From positions 7,534,501 to 7,598,500 of the forward strand of contig NZ_CP108462.1 in NCBI RefSeq assembly GCF_036226365.1: 64,000 bases of DNA. Reading direction: 5' to 3'. Source of the stretch: Streptomyces sp. NBC_01262. Lineage in GTDB: Bacteria; Actinomycetota; Actinomycetes; Streptomycetales; Streptomycetaceae. Positions 41,743 to 49,785 of this stretch are shown in pieces. The notes under the pieces were generated by a model, which saw only the letters and a program-made list of their open reading frames with translations, was not told the origin of the DNA and did not search any database. The stretch's first letter is position 1, and the number at the start of each line of letters is the position of its first letter. Made by a program: the position numbers and the translations under genes.

Positions 41743-43158
41743 GTGGATGGGACCGGCGGTAACCCGCGGGGTGCGGAGGGCGGTGAGGTCGTCGAGTCAT
41801 CCGCCGAGTCGTCTGCCGAGCTGCCCGTCGAGCCGTCCGCCGAGGCCCTGGACCGCCCGCTCCCGGAGGGCGTACGGCACCGGGTGGTGGCTCTCGCGGC
41901 GGAGGCGTTCGGCGGGCTGACGCATGCCGAGCTGCCGTCGCAGCTGCGGCCGTACGCGCGTTTCACGCCGACCCGCCGGGCGAAGTTCGCGGCGACGGCG
42001 CTGGCGACGGCGCTGGAGGGCGATCCGGCGTTCCGGCAGCGGATCGCCGGGCGGCTGAGGGAGGCGCAGCCGGAGCTGTGCGAGGCGCTGGAGGCGGGGA
42101 CGCCGCCGCCTGCGGTGGATCCGCTGGATGTGGCGGCGGCGGCGTATCTGCTGCGCCCGCCGGGCTGGTCGAAGCTGGTCGCGGCGGCGGGGGAGGAAGC
42201 GCAGCGTGCGCATGCGGAGCGGGCCGGCGAGGAGACCGCCCGTGAGCTGGCGCAGTTGCGGGAGGAACTGGCGGCCGCCCGTGAGCAGGTCCGGGCGGAG
42301 GGTGTCAGGGCCCGCGGTGAGCTGGAGGCCGCGCGCAAGGAGGCGGAGTCGCTGCAGCGCAAGCTGCGCAGCGCGTCCAGCGATGTGAAGCGGGCCGAGG
42401 CCGCCCTGCGCAAGCTGGAGAACGAGCTGGAGGAGACCAGGTCCACCGCCGCGGCCGACCGGGCCACCGCCGAGAGCGAGGCGCGCCGGCTCAAATCGCG
42501 GCTGGCGGAGGCCGAGTCGGCGGTGGAGGCGGGCCGCAGGGCGGTGCGCGAGGGGCGCAGCGTGGAGGACGTACGGCTGCGGCTGCTGCTGGACACGGTC
42601 CTTGACGCGGCGTCGGGGCTGCGCCGGGAGCTGGCGCTGCCGCCGCGCGACACGATGGGGATCCTGCCGGCGGACACGGTGGACGCGGTGAAGCCGGGCG
42701 CGTTCAGCCCGAAGGACATCGCGAGACGTGCTTTGTCCGAGAATGACCCGGCCCTGCTGGACCAGTTGCTGGCGCTGCCGCAGGCGCATCTGGTCGTGGA
42801 CGGCTACAACGTCACCAAGACGGGGTATCCGGCGCTGCCGCTGGAGAAGCAGCGGCTGCGGCTGCTGGGCGGTCTGTCGGTGCTCGCCGCGCAGAGCGGG
42901 GCGGAGATGACGTGTGTCTTCGACGGGGCGGATCTGGACGCACCGGTGCTGCTTGCTCCGCCGCGCGGGGTGCGGGTGCTGTTCAGCAAGGCCGGTGAGA
43001 CGGCTGACGAGTTGATCCGGCGTCTGGTTCGGGCGGAACCTCCCGGTCGTCCCGTTGTGGTCGTTTCGGCCGACCGTGAGGTGGCGGACGGCGTCGCGAA
43101 GGCGGGGGCGCGGCCGGTGGCTTCCACGTTGCTGCTGAAGCGACTTGCGCGTGTGTGA
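41743..43158 (+). CDS. NYN-domain (YacP-like) nuclease with coiled coil
   Basis: 471 aa. Residues ~20-160 form an α-helical N-terminal region; ~165-275 is a strongly charged coiled coil (EEAQRAHAERAGEETARELA through RRLKSRLAEAESAVEAGRRA). The C-terminal ~340-470 is an NYN/PIN-like nuclease domain: AHLVVDGYNVTKTGYP (first Asp), CVFDGADLDAP, and VVSADREVADGVAKAG with the third acidic residue. It resembles YacP/Rae1 ribonucleases with an added coiled-coil arm. GTG 41743. Confidence 0.88.
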   Translation: MDGTGGNPRGAEGGEVVESSAESSAELPVEPSAEALDRPLPEGVRHRVVALAAEAFGGLTHAELPSQLRPYARFTPTRRAKFAATALATALEGDPAFRQRIAGRLREAQPELCEALEAGTPPPAVDPLDVAAAAYLLRPPGWSKLVAAAGEEAQRAHAERAGEETARELAQLREELAAAREQVRAEGVRARGELEAARKEAESLQRKLRSASSDVKRAEAALRKLENELEETRSTAAADRATAESEARRLKSRLAEAESAVEAGRRAVREGRSVEDVRLRLLLDTVLDAASGLRRELALPPRDTMGILPADTVDAVKPGAFSPKDIARRALSENDPALLDQLLALPQAHLVVDGYNVTKTGYPALPLEKQRLRLLGGLSVLAAQSGAEMTCVFDGADLDAPVLLAPPRGVRVLFSKAGETADELIRRLVRAEPPGRPVVVVSADREVADGVAKAGARPVASTLLLKRLARV

Positions 43159-43407
43159 GTGACGCGTGATGCGAACTGAGTGTTATTTGACCGTTACTGC
43201 TTGTGTGATGTTGGCAAAGAAAACACGTTGCAACTGAGTTTTTACATAGTTTGATTTGAACCGATCACAGGATCGTCACTAGGGTCAGGGCTCGTACCTC
43301 CGCGAGTTCGATCATCCAGCCAGGATGGTGGCGGGGGTCCCGCCAGGACCGAAGTGCCGCGCAAGCGCGCTTGGGTAGGCGGCTGGAGGAAGAAGGAGCT
43401 CGCCTTC
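43159..43407. promoter_or_regulatory. AT-rich promoter region and structured leader of the NlpC/P60 gene
   Basis: 43165-43265 is distinctly AT-rich for this genome (TTATTTGACCGTTACTGC, GTTTTTACATAGTTTGATTT) and probably holds the promoter. From ~43265 the transcript could form several hairpins, including GGCGGG-GGT-CCCGCC (43330-43344) and GCGCAAGCGC nearby. The end (GGTAGGCGGCTGGAGGAAGA, then AGGAGC) resembles the 3' edge of ydaO/c-di-AMP riboswitches found before Streptomyces wall hydrolases. I cannot identify the conserved core, so this remains a candidate. Confidence 0.4.
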
Positions 43408-44439
43408 GTGGCGTCCCACCGTCGTCCCAAGCCGGCCAGTCGCACACGGGTCACCGTGCTCACCGCGACCGCCGCCGCAGCCGTCGCCATCTCGTCCCAG
43501 GCCGCGCAGGCAGCCCCGGCCAAGCAGACGCTGAAGTCCGTCAAGGCGCAGGTCACCGCGATCTACGACGAGACCGAGAAGGTCACCGAGAAGCTCGACG
43601 GCGCCAAGGAGAAGCAGGAGAAGCTGCAGAAGCAGGTCTCCGAGATCCAGGACGAAGTGGCCCGTGAGCAGGGCGAACTGAACGGCCTCCAGGATCAGCT
43701 CGGTGCGCTCGCCAGCGCTCAGTACCGCAGTGGCGGCATCGACGAGTCCGTACAGCTCCTGCTGTCCGCGGACCCGGACGACTACCTGGACAAGGCCTCC
43801 ACGCTCGACCAGCTCAGCAGCAAGCAGGCCGACGCGCTGGAGCAGATCGCGGCCAAGAAGCGCTCCCTGGACCAGCAGAAGGCGGAAGCCGCCACCAAGC
43901 TGCAGGAGCTGGACGACACCCGCGCCGAGCTCGCCAAGAACAAGAAGGAAATCCAGGCCAAGCTCGCCAAGGCCACGAAGCTCCTCAACAGCCTCACCGC
44001 CGCGCAGCGGGCCTCCATCGCCGCCTCGAACGCCAGCGCCGCGAGCCGCGCCGCCAGCCGGGTCGACCTCGGTGACGACACCGCCGCCACCGCGCGGGCC
44101 GCCGAGGCCCTCGCGGCGGGCAAGACGAAGATCGGCTCGCCGTACGTCTACGGCGCCTCCGGCCCGAACTCCTTCGACTGCTCCGGCTTCACCTCCTGGG
44201 CGTACGCCCAGGCCGGTGTCTCCATACCCCGGACCTCGGAGTCCCAGGCCAGCGCGGGCACGCGGATCTACTCGCAGAGCCAGCTCAAGCCCGGTGACCT
44301 GGTCATCTTCTACAGCGACTACCACCACGTCGGCCTGTACGCGGGCAACGGCATGGTGCTGCACGCGCCCCGCACCGGCGAGAGCGTCAAGTACGAGTCG
44401 ATCGGCGACATGCCGTTCCAGTTCGGCGTCCGGATCTGA
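43408..44439 (+). CDS. Secreted NlpC/P60 cell-wall endopeptidase
   Basis: 343 aa. An N-terminal signal peptide (RTRVTVLTATAAAAVAISSQ, then AAQAAPA) leads to a long coiled-coil domain (~30-210; KQEKLQKQVSEIQDEVAREQ and similar heptads). The C-terminal NlpC/P60 domain follows (~225-343): catalytic Cys in NSFDCSGFTSWAYAQAG, His in DYHHVGLYAGNG, third residue region VLHAPRTGE. It cleaves D-γ-Glu-diaminopimelate bonds in peptidoglycan. GTG 43408 is placed before the signal peptide; AGAAGGAG lies ~10 nt upstream. Closely similar to the next gene. Confidence 0.93.
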   Translation: MASHRRPKPASRTRVTVLTATAAAAVAISSQAAQAAPAKQTLKSVKAQVTAIYDETEKVTEKLDGAKEKQEKLQKQVSEIQDEVAREQGELNGLQDQLGALASAQYRSGGIDESVQLLLSADPDDYLDKASTLDQLSSKQADALEQIAAKKRSLDQQKAEAATKLQELDDTRAELAKNKKEIQAKLAKATKLLNSLTAAQRASIAASNASAASRAASRVDLGDDTAATARAAEALAAGKTKIGSPYVYGASGPNSFDCSGFTSWAYAQAGVSIPRTSESQASAGTRIYSQSQLKPGDLVIFYSDYHHVGLYAGNGMVLHAPRTGESVKYESIGDMPFQFGVRI

Positions 44440-44584
44440 CTTTTCGACGCCGCCCCGGGGGCCCGTTCGGGTGATGACGCCCCGTGGCGGGACGGCGGTG
44501 ACCTGGGGAAGCCGGGTCAGCGCCGATACGCGGGGGCCGTAGGTCTTTGAACTCGCCGCGTCCGGCTGACTACTGTCAGCGCTC

Positions 44585-45634
44585 GTGGCTTCTCATCGAC
44601 GCACCTCGCAGCCGGGCCTCGCCGCCCGTACCTCTCGCGTCACGGCCCTGTCGGCGGCTGCCGCGGCGGCCGCGGTGGCCGCGCCCGCGGCGCCCTCGGC
44701 GGTGGCGCAGCCGGCGGACCAGCCGGCCGATGTCGCCACCCGGGTCGACCGGCTCTACGAGCAGGCGGAGCGGGCCACCGAGCAGTACAACGCCGCCCAG
44801 GACCGCTCGAAACGGCTTCGCCGCGAAGTGGGCACCCTCCAGGACGAGGCCGCGCGCGGCCAGGGGCGGGTCAACGCGATGCGGGCCGGGCTCGGCACAC
44901 TCGCGGGAGCGCAGTACCGCAGCGGGGGCGTCGACCCGATGCTGGCGCTGATGCTGTCCGCCGAGCCGGACGACTACCTGGACAAGGCGGCGGCCCTGCA
45001 CCGGATCGGCGCCCGCGAGAGCGCGCAGCTGCGGGAGCTGCAGGACGCCCAGCGAGGGCTCGACCAGAAACGCTCCGAGGCGGCGGACAAGCTCGCCGAG
45101 CTGGACCGGGCCCGCACCGCTCTGAACTCGCGCAAGCGCACCGTGCAGAGCAAGCTCGCCACCGCGCAGCGCCTGGTCAACTCGCTGAACGCCGCCCAGC
45201 GCGCCGGACTCGCCGCCCACCTCCAGGAGCGCGCCTCACGCGCCGGCCGGACCATGGACCTCCACCTCCCCGACTTCGGCCCCGCCTCCGGCCGGGCCGC
45301 CATGGCCGTCGCCGCCGCCCGTTCCGCAGTTGGCGCGCCCTACGTGTGGGGCTCCACAGGCCCTTCCGGCTTCGACTGCTCCGGTCTGATGGTCTTTTCG
45401 TACCGCCACGCCGGCATCGCCCTCCCGCGCACCTCCCAGGCCCAGATGCACGCCGGCCGGCGCGTCCCGCTCAACCAGGCCAGGCCCGGCGACCTGATCA
45501 TCTACCGGGGCGACGCCAGCCATGTCGGCATGTACGTCGGCGGCGGCCAGGTCGTGCACGCCCCGTACCCGGGAGCGCGGGTGCGCTACGACCCAGTCGG
45601 CATCATGCCGATCTCGGCGGTCACCCGGCCCTGA
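44585..45634 (+). CDS. Secreted NlpC/P60 cell-wall endopeptidase (paralogue)
   Basis: A 349-aa protein with the same layout as its upstream neighbour: signal peptide (SRVTALSAAAAAAAVAAPAA), coiled coil (~45-215), and an NlpC/P60 domain with Cys in SGFDCSGLMVFSYRHAG and His in DASHVGMYVGGG. Shared segments such as AGAQYRSGGVDPMLALMLSA, PDDYLDKA and LVNSLNAAQRA show a tandem duplication. The charged coiled coil is Arg-richer than the paralogue's. GTG 44585 starts at ASHRRTSQPG. Confidence 0.93.
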   Translation: MASHRRTSQPGLAARTSRVTALSAAAAAAAVAAPAAPSAVAQPADQPADVATRVDRLYEQAERATEQYNAAQDRSKRLRREVGTLQDEAARGQGRVNAMRAGLGTLAGAQYRSGGVDPMLALMLSAEPDDYLDKAAALHRIGARESAQLRELQDAQRGLDQKRSEAADKLAELDRARTALNSRKRTVQSKLATAQRLVNSLNAAQRAGLAAHLQERASRAGRTMDLHLPDFGPASGRAAMAVAAARSAVGAPYVWGSTGPSGFDCSGLMVFSYRHAGIALPRTSQAQMHAGRRVPLNQARPGDLIIYRGDASHVGMYVGGGQVVHAPYPGARVRYDPVGIMPISAVTRP

Positions 45635-45663
45635 GGATCTGCGTCTGACCTACGATCGGGCGC

Positions 45664-46812
45664 GTGAGGCGAATCCTGGTGGCGGTGGCGGCAGCTGTTC
45701 TCGTCGCTTCCGGGTGCCAGGCGCAGCAGCAGCGCGAAAGCGTCCAGCTCATGCTCGGCCGGCACGCGGCGGCCGTGCTCGCGCACGACGAGGCGGCCTT
45801 CCTGGCCGACGTGACGCCGGAGGAGCGGCCCGCGCAGCGGCGGGTGTTCCGGAATCTGGCCGGCGTACCGCTCGCCTCGTGGTCGTACCGGCTTCAGCGG
45901 CGCAGCGGCGGCGATGCCGAGGTCCAGCTCCGGTACCGGCTCAAGGGGTACGACACCGCTCCGGTGACCTCCGGCATCGCGATGACGCTCGCCGGGAACG
46001 GCGGCCGCTGGCGCATCGCGGCGGTCACCGACAGCCCCGCCCAGCTCTGGGACCAGGGCCCGGTCCGGGTCGCGCGGGGCGCGCACAGCCTGGTGCTCGG
46101 GCCCGGCGGCGAGGCCTCCCTGAAGGCGTACGCGGCCGATGTGGACCGCGCGGTGACGGCCGTGACCGGGGTGTGGGGCGAGGGCTGGGCGCGGCGCGTG
46201 GTGGTCGAGGTCCCGGGCTCGCTGGACGACATGGCGGCGCTGCTGGACGCCTCGCCGACCGCGTACGAGGGCATCGCCGCCGTGACGACCGCCGAGCTGC
46301 GGGGTTCGGCCACGGCGGTCCCGGCGGACCGGGTCGTCGTCAACCCCGAGGCCTTCGGCGAGCTCTCGCCGCTCGGGCGGCGGGTCGTCCTCACCCACGA
46401 GACCACGCATGTCGCCACCCGCACCGCCACCACCTCCCGCACCCCGCTCTGGCTCTCCGAGGGCCTCGCCGACTGGATCGGCTACCGGGGCACCGGGCAG
46501 ACGCCCAAGGAGGTGGCCCCCGAGCTCAGCCGCGACGTCGCCGCCGGCCGCCTCCCCGACGCCCTGCCCTCGGACGCCGACTTCGGCACCACGGCGGGCG
46601 GCCTCGCCCAGTCCTACGAGGGCGCCTGGCTCGCCTGCCGCCTCATCGCCGACCGGTGGGGGGAGGCGAAGCTGCTCGCCCTCTACCGGGCGGCGGGCGA
46701 GGGCGCCACGGCCGATGCCACGGCCGACGCGGCCATGCGCCGTACGCTGGGGCTCGGCATCGTGGAGTTCACGGCGCGCTGGCGCGCTTACGTACAGCGG
46801 GAGTTGGGATGA
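45664..46812 (+). CDS. Exported lipoprotein metallopeptidase (gluzincin-like, MA clan)
   Basis: 382 aa. Lipobox VASGC at ~residues 14-18. The C-terminal half has the zinc site RVVLTHETTHVATRTATT (HExxH) and, ~20 residues on, PLWLSEGLADWIGYRG with the third ligand Glu. The N-terminal half is an αβ NTF2-like region (LMLGRHAAAVLAHDEAAFLA). It probably acts on extracellular or wall proteins. GTG 45664. Its stop overlaps the next gene (ATGA). Confidence 0.85.
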   Translation: MRRILVAVAAAVLVASGCQAQQQRESVQLMLGRHAAAVLAHDEAAFLADVTPEERPAQRRVFRNLAGVPLASWSYRLQRRSGGDAEVQLRYRLKGYDTAPVTSGIAMTLAGNGGRWRIAAVTDSPAQLWDQGPVRVARGAHSLVLGPGGEASLKAYAADVDRAVTAVTGVWGEGWARRVVVEVPGSLDDMAALLDASPTAYEGIAAVTTAELRGSATAVPADRVVVNPEAFGELSPLGRRVVLTHETTHVATRTATTSRTPLWLSEGLADWIGYRGTGQTPKEVAPELSRDVAAGRLPDALPSDADFGTTAGGLAQSYEGAWLACRLIADRWGEAKLLALYRAAGEGATADATADAAMRRTLGLGIVEFTARWRAYVQRELG

Positions 46813-47957
46813 CGTCCACGGACGGCGGTACGGCTGTCGCCGACTTCACCCCCGAGCAGATCGCCCGGGCCCGGGCCCTGCGGCGGGCCCAGCTGCCCGC
46901 CGTCCTGGGCGGCCGGGTGGCGGGGCTCGCGCTGGTCCTGGCACTGGGCCTCACCCCCGGGGGAGCCCGCCTGACGGCCCTGTTCGGGGACAGCTGGGCA
47001 CTGCGGATCCTGGGCGGCGGGCTGCTCCTCGTCCTGCTGAACACGCTGCTGTCGCTGCCCTTCGCCGCGCGCGTGCGGGTCGTCCGCGTCCGCTTCGGCC
47101 TGGTCACCCAGGGCTGGGCCGGCTGGGCCGCCGATGTGCTGCGGGGACTGCTCGTCTCCGTACCGCTGCTCCTGGCCGCCCTGTACGCCGTCTACGCCCT
47201 CGCCGGCGCCGCCCGCTGGTGGTGGGCCTGGTCCGCCCTCGGCGCGGCCCTGGCCGCCGTCGTGCTCTCCTGGCTCGCCCCCGTGCTCCTCGAACCTCTC
47301 TTCAACCGCTTCACGCCCATGGAGCCCGGTCCGCTGCGCGACCGCCTGCTCGCCCTCGCCGACCGCGACGGCATCCCCGTACGCCATGTGCTGGTCGCCG
47401 ACGCCTCCCGGCGCACGACCGCCCTCAACGCCTACGTATCCGGCTTCGGCCGCACCCGCCGGATCGTCGCCTACGACACCCTGCTCTCGACGGCGGAGCC
47501 GCGCGAGGTCGAGCTGGTCGTCGCCCACGAGCTCGGGCACGTCAAGCACCGCGACGTCCTGCACGGCACCGTGCTGGGCGCACTCGGCGGCGCGGTCGGG
47601 GTGTGCCTGCTCGCGGCGGTCGTGCAGTGGCAGCCGCTCCTGGACGCCGCCGGTGTCGGCGACTTCGCAGACCCCCGCTCGATGTGGCTGCTGGCGGCCG
47701 TGGCGGCGGTCGGCTCGGCGGCGGCCGGTCCCTTCGGCTGCGCGCTGAGCCGCCGTATCGAGCGCCGCGCGGATGTGCACGCGCTCGAACTCACCGCCGA
47801 CCCCGCCCACTTCATCGCGATGCAGCGCCGCCTCACCGTCGCCAACATCGGCGACCCCTCGCCCCCGCGCCTGCTGCACCTGCTCTTCGGCACGCATCCG
47901 ACCCCCGCCGAGCGCATCGCGGCGGCCCGGGAAGCAGCTGTCACGGCCCGCCCGTGA
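46809..47957 (+). CDS. M48-family membrane metalloprotease (Ste24/HtpX-like)
   Basis: A 382-aa membrane protease. Several helices lie in the first ~170 residues (VAGLALVLALGLTPGG, ILGGGLLLVLLNTLLSLPF, LLVSVPLLLAALYAVYAL). The zinc motif is ELVVAHELGHVKHRDVLHG (HExxH), with the third ligand in RRIERRADVHALELTADP. It resembles CAAX prenyl protease 1 (Ste24) more than HtpX because of the long N-terminal helical part. ATG 46809 overlaps the previous stop by 4 nt. Its 3' end overlaps the convergent glycoside hydrolase pseudogene by 17 bp. Confidence 0.9.
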   Translation: MTSTDGGTAVADFTPEQIARARALRRAQLPAVLGGRVAGLALVLALGLTPGGARLTALFGDSWALRILGGGLLLVLLNTLLSLPFAARVRVVRVRFGLVTQGWAGWAADVLRGLLVSVPLLLAALYAVYALAGAARWWWAWSALGAALAAVVLSWLAPVLLEPLFNRFTPMEPGPLRDRLLALADRDGIPVRHVLVADASRRTTALNAYVSGFGRTRRIVAYDTLLSTAEPREVELVVAHELGHVKHRDVLHGTVLGALGGAVGVCLLAAVVQWQPLLDAAGVGDFADPRSMWLLAAVAAVGSAAAGPFGCALSRRIERRADVHALELTADPAHFIAMQRRLTVANIGDPSPPRLLHLLFGTHPTPAERIAAAREAAVTARP

Positions 47958-49782
47958 GGGAGGCGGCGGTGAGCGCCGCGAGGGCCGCCTTGGGGGTGCC
48001 GTCCGCGCGGACGAGGCCGAAGGGCCCGGCCGTGCCTCCGGCGTCGCTCCAGGTGAAGAGGAAGACCGGGCCGACGTACGGCCAGGGCGCGGAGCCGAGG
48101 GAACCGGTGCCGGCGGGGACGCCGACCGTGATGGCACGGAAGACCTCGCGGATGATCGCCGCCTGGAGGTCCTCGCTGATCTGGCCCCACACCGTGGCCG
48201 CTGCGGGCGGAGTGAGCCTGACGGCCAGTGCGGACGCCGCGCTGATCGCGGCCCCCCAGGTCTGGCCCACCGAGCCCCGCACCGGGCAGCCCGCGGCGTA
48301 GCTCTGGTCCGGGGTGAGGCTCGCGACCGGGACCGTGGTGGCGGCACTGGCCGAGGTGGTGACCGCACCGCTCGTGGTGACCGTCAGCGTCACCGGCGCG
48401 GACACGATGGTGAGCGTGGTGCCCGACGGGATGGTCAGCGCGGTCGCCGTGGCCTTGAGGGAGACGGAACTGATGGCCGTGCCCTTGGCGATGGCGGCCG
48501 CGATCGCGCCGACGGGCGGCACGACCGTCCAGCTGCTGCCCTTGCTGACGGCGGTCACGTAACTGCCGGCGGGCAGCTCGCCGGAGGGCGCCGTCACCGT
48601 GTAGCCCTCGTCGGCGGTGGCGGCGGTGCTGCCGCTGAGCGTGATGGTGGTCGCGGAGGCGGCTGTCGTCGGCCAGGACACGGTCGCCGTTCCGGTCGGG
48701 GCGCCCACCTCGGTCATCCACATCGGCTTCGCCCCCTCTCCGTTGTCCTTCATGAGCTGACGCAGGGCCGGCACGGTGGCCCAGCCGCCGTAGACCGCCT
48801 CCTGCGTGGCCGGCAGGACGGGATACGTGTAGGGGTGGATGGCCAGCGCGTCCCACATCGGATCCCCGTCGGCGCGCGCGTACGCCTGCTTCAGGAACAC
48901 GTCCGGCGGGTACTGCAGACCGGACCGGCGCACCGAACGCCCACTGGCCGCGCTGATGGCGGGGAAGCCGTCGAGCCAGACAGGCGGGATGACGGTGTAG
49001 CCGGTGCCCGCCGTGGCCTGGGTGATGACGGTGCCGGTCGGCCAGCCGTCGGCCGTGTCGGTGAGGATTCCGTACGCGTCGGAGGCCACGGCCCCCGTGC
49101 ACGTGATCGTCGCCGAGGTGGCCCCGGCGGGGACCGCCGCCCAGGAGGCGGTGCGTACGGTGCCGCCGGTGCCGAACTCGTTGTTGGTGGCCAGGGTGCC
49201 GCCCAGGACGTACGCCTTGGGATCGGCGGTCTTGATCGCCGGATACGCGGCCACCGCGAGGTCGGCGAACCCCCAGGGGGACAGGTGGCCCCAGCCGGCG
49301 GCGGTGTCAACGCCGGAGTCGAGGTTCGGCTCGTTCCACAGCTCGAAGACGTGGACGCCCTTCGCGCTGTAGTGGGTGGCCGCCGCCGCGCAGAAGACCG
49401 CGTACCGGGCCGGGTCCGGCGTCGGCTAGGGTGAGTTGAGCGGGGCGGCGCCCGCGGCCTGGCGGGCCCACACCGGTGACTTGTTGAGCAGGACCACCAG
49501 GTTCATGCCGCCGGCCAGCATGGCGTCGGCGGTGACGTCGGGCACCGACCAGTCGAAGGTGTCCCGGGTCTTCTCGACGGTCCACCACTCGGCGTCCATC
49601 CGGATCCAGGTGATGCCGGTCGCCCGCATCTTCGCGATCTCGGCCTGCTTCTGCTCCGGGGACAGCGCGGCGAAGTGGTTCTGGTAGCCGGAGCCGAGGG
49701 CGATGCCGATGGCCAGGTTGCCGCGCCTGGCATCCGCGCTCTTGGCCCGTGCCCAGCCGGGGGAGGAGAATCTGCGCACCAT
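47941..49782 (-). pseudogene. Clan-A-type glycoside hydrolase interrupted by one amber codon
   Basis: A single reading frame of 614 codons is broken only by TAG at 49426-49428 (codon 119); both halves are in the same frame. Residues 30-118 contain MRATGITWIRMDAEWWTVEK and LAGGMNLVVLLNKSPVWA, typical of a TIM-barrel start. After the stop the frame continues with the acid/base motif FELWNEPNLDSG (Glu at 49330-49332) and the likely nucleophile in MWMTEVGAP (Glu at 48709-48711), as in GH5/GH39-like enzymes. Two strand-rich inserts interrupt the barrel. No signal peptide is seen. It starts 3 bp after the Gly-rich gene, implying one transcript. Truncated, readthrough-dependent, or a sequence error. 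Confidence 0.8.
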
Positions 49783-49785
49783 CGG

